Assembly: GCF_933775445.1 (NCBI RefSeq)
Contig: NC_065878.1
Location: 5,540,001 to 5,604,000 of the forward strand
Reading direction: 5' to 3'
Length of the DNA stretch: 64,000 nt
From: Argentina anserina
Lineage: Eukaryota > Streptophyta > Magnoliopsida > Rosales > Rosaceae
Shown here: one piece after another, positions 11,892 through 22,166 of the stretch
Numbering within the stretch: the first letter of the stretch is position 1
How the letters are laid out: the number at the start of each line of letters is the position of its first letter
Program-made: the position numbers and the translations under genes
The notes under the pieces: model-generated
Told to the model about the DNA's origin: nothing
Seen by the model: only the letters and a program-made list of their open reading frames with translations
Databases searched by the model: none

Positions 11892-12778
11892 GAGAGTGTT
11901 TCCATTGTCGGCGTGTGTTTCTTTCAAACTGAGTATCTTTCTATCGTTTGAGTATCTTTTCAATTCTCGTATGAGTATCTTTCTGAACGGCTTTATGATG
12001 CGATTCTGATTTAGTTTGAGAGTGTTTCTAGTGTGGGAGTGTGTTTCTTTCAAACTGAGTATATTTCTATCGTTTGAGTATCTTTTCAATTCTCGTGTCA
12101 CTATCTTTCTGTACGGCTTTCTGATGCGATTTTCTTTTAATTTGAGTGTGTTTACAGTGTGGGCGTGTGTTTCTTTCAAACTGAATATCTTTCTATCGTT
12201 TGAGTATCTTTTCAATTCTCGTTTGAGTATCTTTCTAAACGGCTTTCTGGTGCGAGTTTGTTTTGAATTTGAGATTGTTTCCAGTGTGGGCGTGTGTTTC
12301 TTTCAAACTGACTATCTTTCTATCGTTTGAGTATCTTTTCAATTCTCGTTTGAGTATCTTTCTGAACGGCTTTCTGGTGCGATTTTCTTTAAAATTTGAG
12401 AGTGTTTCCAGTGTGGGCGTGTGTTTCTTTCAAACTGAGTATCTTTCTATCGTTTGAGTATCTTTTCAATTCTCGTTTGAGTATCTTTCTGAACGGCTTT
12501 CTGGTGCGAGTTTGTTTTGAATTTGAGAGTGTTTCCAGTGTGGGCGTGTGTTTCTTTCAAACTGAGTATCTTTCTATCGTTTGAGTAACTTTGCAATTCT
12601 CGTATGAGTATCTTTCTGAACGGCTTTCTGGTGCGAGTTTGTTTTGAATTTGAGAGTGTTTCCAGTGTGGGTGTGTGTTTCTTTCAAACTGAGTATCTTT
12701 CTATCGTTTGAGTATCTTTTCAATTCTCGTTTGAGTATCTTTCCGTACGGCTTTCTGATGCGATTTTCTTTTGAATTT

Positions 12779-13792
12779 GAGAGTGTTTCCATTGTCGGCG
12801 TGTGTTTCTTTCAAACTGAGTATCTTTCTATCGTTTGAGTATCTTTTCAATTCTCGTATGAGTATCTTTCTGAACGGCTTTATGATGCGATTCTGATTTA
12901 GTTTGAGAGTGTTTCTAGTGTGGGAGTGTGTTTCTTTCAAACTGAGTATATTTCTATCGTTTGAGTATCTTTTCAATTCTCGTGTCACTATCTTTCTGTA
13001 CGGCTTTCTGATGCGATTTTCTTTTAATTTGAGTGTGTTTACAGTGTGGGCGTGTGTTTCTTTCAAACTGAGTATCTTTCTATCGTTTGAGTATCTTTTC
13101 AATTCTCGTTTGAGTATCTTTCTAAACGGCTTTCTGGTGCGAGTTTGTTTTGAATTTGAGAGTGTTTCCAGTGTGGGCGTGTGTTTCTTTCAAACTGACT
13201 ATCTTTCTATCGTTTGAGTATCTTTTCAATTCTCGTTTGAGTATCTTTCTGAACGGCTTTCTGGTGCGATTTTCTTTAAAATTTGAGAGTGTTTCCAGTG
13301 TGGGCGTGTGTTTCTTTCAAACTGAGTATCTTTCTATCGTTTGAGTATCTTTTCAATTCTCGTTTGAGTATCTTTCTGAACGACTTTCTGGTGCGAGTTT
13401 GTTTTGAATTTGAGAGTGTTTCCAGTGTGGGCGTGTGTTTCTTTCAAACTGAGTATCTTTCTATCGTTTGAGTAACTTTGCAATTCTCGTATGAGTATCT
13501 TTCTGAACGGCTTTCTGGTGCGAGTTTGTTTTGAATTTGAGAGTGTTTCCAGTGTGGGCGTGTGTTTCTTTCAAACTGAGTATCTTTCTATCGTTTGAGT
13601 ATCATTTCAATTCTCGTTTGAGTATCCTTCTGAACGGCTTTCTGGTGCGAGTTTGTTTTGAATTTGAGAGTGTTTCCAGTGTGGGCGTGTGTTTCTTTCA
13701 AACTGAGTATCTTTCTATCGTTTGAGTATCTTTTCAATTCTCGTTTGAGTATCTTTCTGTACGGCTTTCTGATGCGATTTTCTTTTGAATTT
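12779..13792 (+). repeat. Eight-monomer HOR derivative
   Basis: This copy spans 1,014 bp, one 127-bp monomer more than the standard. The extra monomer follows m6. It is marked by GAGTATCATTTCAATTC and by GAGTATCCTTCTGAACGG at 13,620. Monomers with the ATCATTTCAATTC variant recur at about 14,610, 29,290, 31,315 and 37,150 and throughout the mosaic blocks, so it is a circulating variant. Confidence 0.85.
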
Positions 13793-14679
13793 GAGAGTGT
13801 TTCCATTGTCGGCGTGTGTTTCTTTCAAACTGAGTATCTTTCTATCGTTTGAGTATCTTTTCAATTCTCGTATGAGTATCTTTCTGAACGGCTTTATGAT
13901 GCGATTCTGATTTAGTTTGAGAGTGTTTCTAGTGTGGGAGTGTGTTTCTTTCAAACTGAGTATATTTCTATCGTTTGAGTATCTTTTCAATTCTCGTGTC
14001 ACTATCTTTCTGTACGGCTTTCTGATGCGATTTTCTTTTAATTTGAGTGTGTTTACAGTGTGGGCGTGTGTTTCTTTCAAACTGAATATCTTTCTATCGT
14101 TTGAGTATCTTTTCAATTCTCGTTTGAGTATCTTTCTAAACGGCTTTCTGGTGCGAGTTTGTTTTGAATTTGAGATTGTTTCCAGTGTGGGCGTGTGTTT
14201 CTTTCAAACTAACTATCTTTCTATCGTTTGAGTATCTTTTCAATTCTCGTTTGAGTATCTTTCTGAACGGCTTTCTGGTGCGATTTTCTTTAAAATTTGA
14301 GAGTGTTTCCAGTGTGGGCGTGTGTTTCTTTCAAACTGAGTATCTTTCTATCGTTTGAGTATCTTTTCAATTCTCGTTTGAGTATCTTTCTGAACGGCTT
14401 TCTGGTGCGAGTTTGTTTTGAATTTGAGAGTGTTTCCAGTGTGGGCGTGTGTTTCTTTCAAACTGAGTATCTTTCTATCGTTTGAGTAACTTTGCAATTC
14501 TCGTATGAGTATCTTTCTGAACGGCTTTCTGGTGCGATTTTCTTTATAATTTGAGAGTGTTTCCAGTGTGGGCGTGTGTTTCTTTCAAACTGAGTATCTT
14601 TCTATCGTTTGAGTATCATTTCAATTCTCGTTTGAGTATCTTTCTGAACGGCTTTCTGGTGCGAGTTTGTTTTGAATTT

Positions 14680-15311
14680 GAGAGTGTTTCCAGTGTGGGC
14701 GTGTGTTTCTTTCAAACTGAGTTTCTTTCTATCGTTTGAGTATCTTTTCAATTCTCGTTTGAGTATCTTTCTGAACGGCTCTCTGGTGTGATTTTTTTAA
14801 ATTTGAGAGTGTTTCCAGTGTGGACGTGTGCTTCTTTCAAACTGAGTATCTTTCTATCGTTTGAGTATCTTTTCAATTCTCGTGTCAATATCTTTCTGTA
14901 CGGCTTTCTGATGCGATTTTCTTTTAGTTTGAGAGTGTTTCCAGTGTGCGAGTGTGTTTCTTTCAAACTGAGTATCTTTCTATCGTTTGAGTATCTTTCC
15001 AATTCTCGTTTCAGTATCTTTCTGTATGGCTTTCTGGTGCGAGTTTGTTTTGAATTTGAGAGTGTTTCCAGTGTGGGAGTGTGTTTCTTTCAAACTGAGT
15101 ATCTTTCTATCGTTTGAGTATCTTTGCAATTCTCGTTTCAGTATCGTTCTGTACGGCTTTCTGGTGTGAGTTTCTTTTGAATTTGAGAGTGTTTCCATTT
15201 TGGGCGTGTGTTTGTTTCAAACTGAGTATCTTTCTATCGTTTGAGTATCTTTCCAATTCTCGTATGAGTATCTTTCTGAACGGCTTTCTGATGCGATTTT
15301 CTTTTGAATTT
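14680..15311 (+). repeat. Mosaic block P, first copy: entry segment
   Basis: The HOR order ends here. The first monomer is 125 bp (GTGTGATTTTTTTAAATTTG tail). Later units carry GTGTCAATATC, TTTCCAATTCTCG, GTTTCAGTATC and GTACGGCTTTCTGGTGTGAG. The same series begins again at 37,213, offset 22,533 bp. That second copy contains one additional 126-bp unit (about 37,464-37,589), after which the offset becomes 22,659 bp. Confidence 0.85.
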
Positions 15312-16198
15312 GAGAGTGTTTCCATTGTGGGCGTGTGTTTATTTCAAACTGAGTATCTTTCTATAGTTTGAGTATCATTTCAATTCTCGTTTGAGTATCT
15401 TTCTGAACGGCTTTCTGGTGCGAGTTTGTTTTGAATTTGAGAGTGTTTCCAGTGTGGGCGTGTGTTTCTTTCAAACTGAGTATCTTTCTATCGTTTGAGT
15501 ATCTTTGCAATTCTCGTATGAGTATCTTTCTGAACGGCTTTCTGATGCGATTTTCTTTTAGTTTGAGAGTGTTTCCAGTGTGCGAGTGTGTTTCTTTCAA
15601 ACTGAGTATCTTTCTATCGTTTGAATATCTTTGCAATTCTCGTTTCAGTATCTTTCTGTACGGCTTTCTGGTGTGAGTTTCTTTTGAATTTGAGAGTGTT
15701 TCCATTTTGGGCGTGTGTTTCTTTTAAACTGAGTATCTTTCTATCGTTTGAGTATCTTTCCAATTCTCGTATGAGTATCTTTCTGAACGGCTTTATGATG
15801 CGATTTTCTTTTGAATTTGAGAGTGTTTCCATTGTGGGCGTGTGTTTATTTCAAACTGAGTATCTTTCTATCGTTTGAGTATCATTTCAATTCTCGTATG
15901 AGTATCTTTCTGAACGGCTTTCTGATGCGATTTTCTTTTAGTTTGAGAGTGTTTCCAGTGTGGGAGTGTGTTTCTTTCAAACTGAGTATCTTTCTATCGT
16001 TTGAGTATCTTTCTAATTCTCGTTTGAGTATCTTTCTGTATGGCTTTCTGGTGCGAGTTTGTTTTGAATTTGAGAGTGTTTCCAGTGTGGGAGTGTGTTT
16101 CTTTCAAACTGAGTATCTTTCTATCGTTTGAGTATCTTTAAAATTCTCGTTTCAGTATCTTTCTGTACGGCTTTCTGGTGTGAGTTTCTTTTGAATAT

Positions 16199-17206
16199 GA
16201 GAGTGTTTCCATTTTGGGCGTGTGTTTCTTTCAAACTGAGTATCTTTCTATCGTTTGAGTATCTTTCCAATTCCCGTATGAGTATCTTTCTGAACGGCTT
16301 TCTGATGCGATTTTCTTATGAATTTGAGAGTGTTTCCAGTGTGGGCGTGTGTTTCTTTCAAACCGAGTATCTTTCTATCGTTTGAGTACGTTTCTAAACG
16401 GCTTTCTGGTGTCAGTTTCTTATGAATTTCAGAGTGTTTCCAGTGTGGGCGTGTGTTTCTTTCAAACGGAGTATCTTTCTCTCGTTTGAGTATCTTTCTA
16501 TCGTTTGAGTATCTTTCTAATTCTCGTTTCAGTATCTTTCTGTATGGCTTTCTGGTGCGAGTTTGTTTTGAATTTGAGAGTGTTTCCAGTGTGGGAGTGT
16601 GTTTCTTTCAAACTGAGTATCTTTCTATCGTTTGAGTATCTTTAAAATTCTCGTTTCAGTATCTTTCTGTACGGCTTTCTGGTGTGAGTTTCTTTTGAAT
16701 ATGAGAGTGTTTCCATTTTGGGCGTGTGTTTCTTTCAAACTGAGTATCTTTCTATCGTTTGAGTATCTTTCCAATTCCCGTATGAGTATCTTTCTGAACG
16801 GCTTTCTGATGCGATTTTCTTATGAATTTGAGAGTGTTTCCAGTGTGGGCGTGTGTTTCTTTCAAACCGAGTATCTTTCTATCGTTTGAGTACGTTTCTA
16901 AACGGCTTTCTGGTGTCAGTTTCTTATGAATTTCAGAGTGTTTCCAGTGTGGTCGTGTGTTTCTTTCAAACGGAGTATCTTTCTATCGTTTGAGTATCTT
17001 TTCAATTCTCGTTTGAGTATCTTTCTGATGCAATTTTCTTTTAGTTTGAGAGTGTTTCCAGTGTGGGAGTGTGTTTCTTTCAAACTGAGTATCTTTCTAT
17101 CGTTTGAGTATCTTTTCAATTCTCGTATGAGTATCTTTCTGAACGTTTTTTTGATGCGATTCTTTTTTAGTTTGAGAGTGTTTCTAGTGTGGTTGTGTGT
17201 TTCTTT
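16199..17206 (+). repeat. Internal 504-bp duplication in block P
   Basis: Position 16,199 onward recurs at 16,703 onward, with the variants GAATATGAGAG, TTTTGGGCG, CCAATTCCCG and GAGTACGTTTC in both. The 504-bp period is made of units of 127, 104, 146 and 127 bp. The second unit set then continues into the K cassette. The same doubled state is present in the 2,242-bp copy downstream (18,441 and 18,945), but the second P copy near 38,859 has only one. The 504-bp duplication therefore either predates the 2,242-bp one and arose after the P copies separated, or was lost from the other P copy. Confidence 0.85.
16430..16575 (+). repeat. 146-bp monomer with an extra 19-bp sub-repeat
   Basis: Instead of one 19-bp GAGTATCTTTCTATCGTTT word followed by the 23-bp word, this monomer has two 19-bp words in tandem. 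One is GAGTATCTTTCTCTCGTTT at 16,469-16,487 and the other GAGTATCTTTCTATCGTTT at 16,488-16,506. It is direct evidence of slippage or unequal exchange at sub-repeat level. Confidence 0.92.
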
Positions 17207-17426
17207 CAAACTGAGTATATTTCTATCGTTTGAGTATCTTTTCAATTCTCGTGTCACTATCTTTCTGTACGGCTTTCTGAAGCGATTTTCTTTTAATTTG
17301 AGTGTGTTTACACTGTGGGCGTGTGTTTCTCTCAAACTGAGTATCTTTCTATCGTTTGAGTATCTTTTCAATTCTCGTTTGAGTATCTTTCTGACCGGCT
17401 TTCTGGTGCGAGTTTGTTTTGAATTT
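16576..17426 (+). repeat. K cassette (851 bp, seven monomers), copy 1
   Basis: An ordered set of seven variant monomers of 127, 127, 104, 114, 126, 126 and 127 bp. Markers in order are: ATCTTTAAAATTCTCG; GAATATGAGAG with CCAATTCCCG; the 104-bp GAGTACGTTTC unit; the 114-bp CTGATGCAATTTTC unit with GTGGTCGTG; GAACGTTTTTTTGATGCG; GTGTCACTATC with CTGAAGCG; and CTCTCAAACTG with GACCGGC. Five copies occur in the window, always in this order. Copies 1-4 share GTGGTCGTG and CTGAAGCG, which copy 5 lacks. Confidence 0.9.
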
Positions 17427-18671
17427 TAGAGTGTTTCCAGTGTGGGCGTGTGTTTCTTTCAAACTGAGTATCTTTCTATCGTTTGAGTATCTTTTCAATT
17501 CTCGTTTGAGTATCTTTCTGTACGGCTTTCTGATGCGATTTTCTTTTGAATTTGAGAGTGTTTCCATTGTGGGCGTGTGTTTATTTCAAACTGAGTATCT
17601 TTCTATAGTTTGAGTATCATTTCAATTCTCGTTTGAGTATCTTTCTGAACGGCTTTCTGGTGCGAGTTTGTTTTGAATTTGAGAGTGTTTCCAGTGTGGG
17701 CGTGTGTTTCTTTCAAACTGAGTATCTTTCTATCGTTTGAGTATCTTTGCAATTCTCGTATGAGTATCTTTCTGAACGGCTTTCTGATGCGATTTTCTTT
17801 TAGTTTGAGAGTGTTTCCAGTGTGCGAGTGTGTTTCTTTCAAACTGAGTATCTTTCTATCGTTTGAATATCTTTGCAATTCTCGTTTCAGTATCTTTCTG
17901 TACGGCTTTCTGGTGTGAGTTTCTTTTGAATTTGAGAGTGTTTCCATTTTGGCCGTGTGTTTCTTTTAAACTGAGTATCTTTCTATCGTTTGAGTATCTT
18001 TCCAATTCTCGTATGAGTATCTTTCTGAACGGCTTTATGATGCGATTTTCTTTTGAATTTGAGAGTGTTTCCATTGTGGGCGTGTGTTTATTTCAAACTG
18101 AGTATCTTTCTATCGTTTGAGTATCATTTCAATTCTCGTATGAGTATCTTTCTGAACGGCTTTCTGATGCGATTTTCTTTTAGTTTGAGAGTGTTTCCAG
18201 TGTGCGAGTGTGTTTCTTTCAAACTGAGTATCTTTCTATCGTTTGAGTATCTTTCTAATTCTCGTTTCAGTATCTTTCTGTATGGCTTTCTGGTGCGAGT
18301 TTGTTTTGAATTTGAGAGTGTTTCCAGTGTGGGAGTGTGTTTCTTTCAAACTGAGTATCTTTCTATCGTTTGAGTATCTTTAAAATTCTCGTTTCAGTAT
18401 CTTTCTGTACGGCTTTCTGGTGTGAGTTTCTTTTGAATATGAGAGTGTTTCCATTTTGGCCGTGTGTTTCTTTCAAACTGAGTATCTTTCTATCGTTTGA
18501 GTATCTTTCCAATTCCCGTATGAGTATCTTTCTGAACGGCTTTCTGATGCGATTTTCCTATGAATTTGAGAGTGTTTCCAGTGTGGGCGTGTGTTTCTTT
18601 CAAACCGAGTATCTTTCTATCGTTTGAGTACGTTTCTAAACGGCTTTCTGGTGTCAGTTTCTTATGAATTT

Positions 18672-18817
18672 CAGAGTGTTTCCAGTGTGGGCATGTGTTT
18701 CTTTCAAACGGAGTATCTTTCTCTCGTTTGAGTATCTTTCTATCGTTTGAGTATCTTTCTAATTCTCGTTTCAGTATCTTTCTGTATGGCTTTCTGGTGC
18801 GAGTTTGTTTTGAATTT
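18672..18817 (+). repeat. 146-bp monomer, second copy
   Basis: This is the counterpart of 16,430-16,575 in the downstream 2,242-bp copy, with the same doubled 19-bp word (from 18,711). It differs at GGGCATGTG versus GGGCGTGTG. It was inherited through the segmental duplication, not generated independently. Confidence 0.92.
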
Positions 18818-19668
18818 GAGAGTGTTTCCAGTGTGGGAGTGTGTTTCTTTCAAACTGAGTATCTTTCTATCGTTTGAGTATCTTTAAAATTCTCGTTTCA
18901 GTATCTTTCTGTACGGCTTTCTGGTGTGAGTTTCTTTTGAATATGAGAGTGTTTCCATTTTGGGCGTGTGTTTCTTTCAAACTGAGTATCTTTCTATCGT
19001 TTGAGTATCTTTCCAATTCCCGTATGAGTATCTTTCTGAACGGCTTTCTGATGCGATTTTCTTATGAATTTGAGAGTGTTTCCAGTGTGGGCGTGTGTTT
19101 CTTTCAAACCGAGTATCTTTCTATCGTTTGAGTACGTTTCTAAACGGCTTTCTGGTGTCAGTTTCTTATGAATTTCAGAGTGTTTCCAGTGTGGTCGTGT
19201 GTTTCTTTCAAACGGAGTATCTTTCTATCGTTTGAGTATCTTTTCAATTCTCGTTTGAGTATTTTTCTGATGCAATTTTCTTTTAGTTTGAGAGTGTTTC
19301 CAGTGTGGGAGTGTGTTTCTTTCAAACTGAGTATCTTTCTATCGTTTGAGTATCTTTTCAATTCTCGTATGAGTATCTTTCTGAACGTTTTTTTGATGCG
19401 ATTCTTTTTTAGTTTGAGAGTGTTTCTAGTGTGGTTGTGTGTTTCTTTCAAACTGAGTATATTTCTATCGTTTGAGTATCTTTTCAATTCTCGTGTCACT
19501 ATCTTTCTGTACGGCTTTCTGAAGCGATTTTCTTTTAATTTGAGTGTGTTTACACTGTGGGCGTGTGTTTCTCTCAAACTGAGTATCTTTCTATCGTTTG
19601 AGTATCTTTTCAATTCTCGTTTGAGTATCTTTCTGACCGGCTTTCTGGTGCGAGTTTGTTTTGAATTT
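18818..19668 (+). repeat. K cassette, copy 2
   Basis: Same seven-monomer order and lengths as copy 1, 2,242 bp downstream, followed by an m7-like monomer and then the HOR at 19,796. A private GAGTATTTTTCTGATGC change is visible in its 114-bp unit. Confidence 0.9.
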
Positions 19669-21315
19669 TAGAGTGTTTCCAGTGTGGGCGTGTGTTTCTT
19701 TCAAACTGAGTATCTTTCTATCGTTTGAGTATCTTTTCAATTCTCGTTTGAGTATCTTTCTGTACGGCTTTCTGATGCGATTTTCTTTTGAATTTGAGAG
19801 TGTTTCCATTGTCGGCGTGTGTTTCTTTCAAACTGAGTATCTTTCTATCGTTTGAGTATCTTTTCAATTCTCGTATGAGTATCTTTCTGAACGGCTTTAT
19901 GATGCGATTCTGATTTAGTTTGAGAGTGTTTCTAGTGTGGGAGTGTGTTTCTTTCAAACTGAGTATATTTCTATCGTTTGAGTATCTTTTCAATTCTCGT
20001 GTCACTATCTTTCTGTACGGCTTTCTGATGCGATTTTCTTTTAATTTGAGTGTGTTTACAGTGTGGGCGTGTGTTTCTTTCAAACTGAATATCTTTCTAT
20101 CGTTTGAGTATCTTTTCAATTCTCGTTTGAGTATCTTTCTAAACGGCTTTCTGGTGCGAGTTTGTTTTGAATTTGAGATTGTTTCCAGTGTGGGCGTGTG
20201 TTTCTTTCAAACTGACTATCTTTCTATCGTTTGAGTATCTTTTCAATTCTCGTTTGAGTATCTTTCTGAACGGATTTCTGGTGCGATTTTCTTTAAAATT
20301 TGAGAGTGTTTCCAGTGTGGGCGTGTGTTTCTTTCAAACTGAGTATCTTTCTATCGTTTGAGTATCTTTTCAATTCTCGTTTGAGTATCTTTCTGAACGG
20401 CTTTCTGGTGCGAGTTTGTTTTGAATTTGTGAGTGTTTCCATTGTGGGCGTGTGTTTCTTTCAAACTGAGTATCTTTCTATCGTTTGAGTAACTTTGCAA
20501 TTCTCGTATGAGTATCTTTCTGAACGGCTTTCTGGTGCGAGTTTGTTTTGAATTTGAGAGTGTTTCCAGTGTGGGTGTGTGTTTCTTTCAAACTGAGTAT
20601 CTTTCTATCGTTTGAGTATCTTTTCAATTCTCGTTTGAGTATCTTTCTGTACGGCTTTCTGGTGCGATTTTCTTTTGAATTTGAGAGTGTTTCCATTGTC
20701 GGCGTGTGTTTCTTTCAAACTGAGTATCTTTCTATCGTTTGAGTATCTTTTCAATTCTCGTATGAGTATCTTTCTGAACGGCTTTATGATGCGATTCTGA
20801 TTTAGTTTGAGAGTGTTTCTAGTGTGGGAGTGTGTTTCTTTCAAACTGAGTATATTTCTATCGTTTGAGTATCTTTTCAATTCTCGTGTCACTATCTTTC
20901 TGTACGGCTTTCTGATGCGATTTTCTTTTAATTTGAGTGTGTTTACAGTGTGGGCGTGTGTTTCTTTCAAACTGAGTATCTTTCTATCGTTTGAGTATCT
21001 TTTCAATTCTCGTTTGAGTATCTTTCTAAACGGCTTTCTGGTGCGAGTTTGTTTTGAATTTGAGATTGTTTCCAGTGTGGGCGTGTGTTTCTTTCAAACT
21101 GACTATCTTTCTATCGTTTGAGTATCTTTTCAATTCTCGTTTGAGTATCTTTCTGAACGGCTTTCTGGTGCGATTTTCTTTAAAATTTGAGAGTGTTTCC
21201 AGTGTGGGCGTGTGTTTCTTTCAAACTGAGTATCTTTCTATCGTTTGAGTATCTTTTCAATTCTCGTTTGAGTATCTTTCTGAACGGCTTTCTGGTGCGA
21301 GTTTGTTTTGAATTT

Positions 21316-22166
21316 GAGAGTGTTTCCAGTGTGGGAGTGTGTTTCTTTCAAACTGAGTATCTGTCTATCGTTTGAGTATCTTTAAAATTCTCGTTTCAGT
21401 ATCTTTCTGTACGGCTTTCTGGTGTGAGTTTCTTTTGAATATGAGAGTGTTTCCATTTTGGGCGTGTGTTTCTTTCAAACTGAGTATCTTTCTATCGTTT
21501 GAGTATCTTTCCAATTCCCGTATGAGTATCTTTCTGAACGGCTTTCTGATGCGATTTTCTTATGAATTTGAGAGTGTTTCCAGTGTGGGCGTGTGTTTCT
21601 TTCAAACCGAGTATCTTTCTATCGTTTGAGTACGTTTCTAAACGGCTTTCTGGTGTCAGTTTCTTATGAATTTCAGAGTGTTTCCAGTGTGGTCGTGTGT
21701 TTCTTTCAAACGGAGTATCTTTCTATCGTTTGAGTATCTTTTCAATTCTCGTTTGAGTATCTTTCTGATGCAATTTTCTTTTAGTTTGAGAGTGTTTCCA
21801 GTGTGGGAGTGTGTTTCTTTCAAACTGAGTATCTTTCTATCGTTTGAGTATCTTTTCAATTCTCGTATGAGTATCTTTCTGAACGTTTTTTTGATGCGAT
21901 TCTTTTTTAGTTTGAGAGTGTTTCTAGTGTGGTTGTGTGTTTCTTTCAAACTGAGTATATTTCTATCGTTTGAGTATCTTTTCAATTCTCGTGTCACTAT
22001 CTTTCTGTACGGCTTTCTGAAGCGATTTTCTTTTAATTTGAGTGTGTTTACACTGTGGGCGTGTGTTTCTCTCAAACTGAGTATCTTTCTATCGTTTGAG
22101 TATCTTTTCAATTCTCGTTTGAGTATCTTTCTGACCGGCTTTCTGGTGCGAGTTTGTTTTGAATTT
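21316..22166 (+). repeat. K cassette, copy 3, replacing m6 of an HOR copy
   Basis: HOR copy 20,683-22,293 reads m1-m2-m3-m4-m5, then this cassette, then m7. The spacing of 1,611 bp equals 887 - 127 + 851, so m6 was exactly replaced. Its first monomer has the private change GAGTATCTGTCTATCG, shared only with copy 4. Confidence 0.92.

Larger units (their letters stand above)
8093..14679 (+). repeat. Higher-order repeat domain 1 (7-mer, 887 bp)
   Basis: Seven distinguishable monomers repeat in fixed order. Their markers are: m1, GTCGGCG (GTGGGCG in the first copy) with CTTTATGATGCGATTCTGAT; m2, TTTCTAGTGTGGGAG and GTGTCACTATC; m3, GAGTGTGTTTACAG and usually CTAAACGG; m4, usually GAGATTGTTTCC, with ACTGACTATC and CTTTAAAATTT; m5, consensus; m6, GAGTAACTTTGCAATTC; m7, GGGTGTGTG ending TTTTCTTTTGAATTT. 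Copies start at 8,093, 8,980, 9,486, 10,373, 11,260, 11,892, 12,779 and 13,793. Four spacings are 887 bp (5 x 127 + 2 x 126), and the others are 506, 632 and 1,014 bp. Copies a full period apart differ at only a few bases by eye, far fewer than m1-m7 differ from one another. That is the defining mark of a higher-order repeat. Confidence 0.95.
15312..17553 (+). repeat. 2,242-bp tandem duplication, copy 1
   Basis: This segment and the next 2,242 bp are tandem copies with identical monomer order. It opens with the private variant CTATAGTTTGAGTATCATTT (about 15,361). It contains 104-bp units (GAGTACGTTTCTAAACGG), a 146-bp unit, an internal 504-bp duplication and the K cassette, and ends in an m7-like monomer. 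By eye I find only a handful of substitutions against copy 2, such as TTTTGGGCG versus TTTTGGCCG near 15,711, and GTGGGAGTG versus GTGCGAGTG near 15,960. Copy-to-copy identity is therefore above 99%, pointing to a recent event or sequence conversion. Confidence 0.92.
17554..19795 (+). repeat. 2,242-bp tandem duplication, copy 2
   Basis: This is the second tandem copy of 15,312-17,553, in the same monomer register, and it ends exactly where the 887-bp HOR resumes at 19,796. Copy-specific changes include TTTTCCTATG (about 18,556), GGGCATGTG (about 18,690) and GAGTATTTTTCTGATGC (about 19,258). The boundary to the HOR falls between monomers, as expected for homologous unequal exchange. Confidence 0.92.

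Noticed and set aside
15240..15262. CCAAT box in TTTCCAATTCTCG monomers
   Set aside because: It is a one-base variant of the TTTTCAATTCTCG word found in every monomer and has no promoter context.
15312..19795. Transposon insertion explaining the break in HOR order at 14.7-19.8 kb
   Set aside because: All sequence in the break is the same monomer family. There are no terminal repeats, target-site duplications or transposase/reverse-transcriptase frames.
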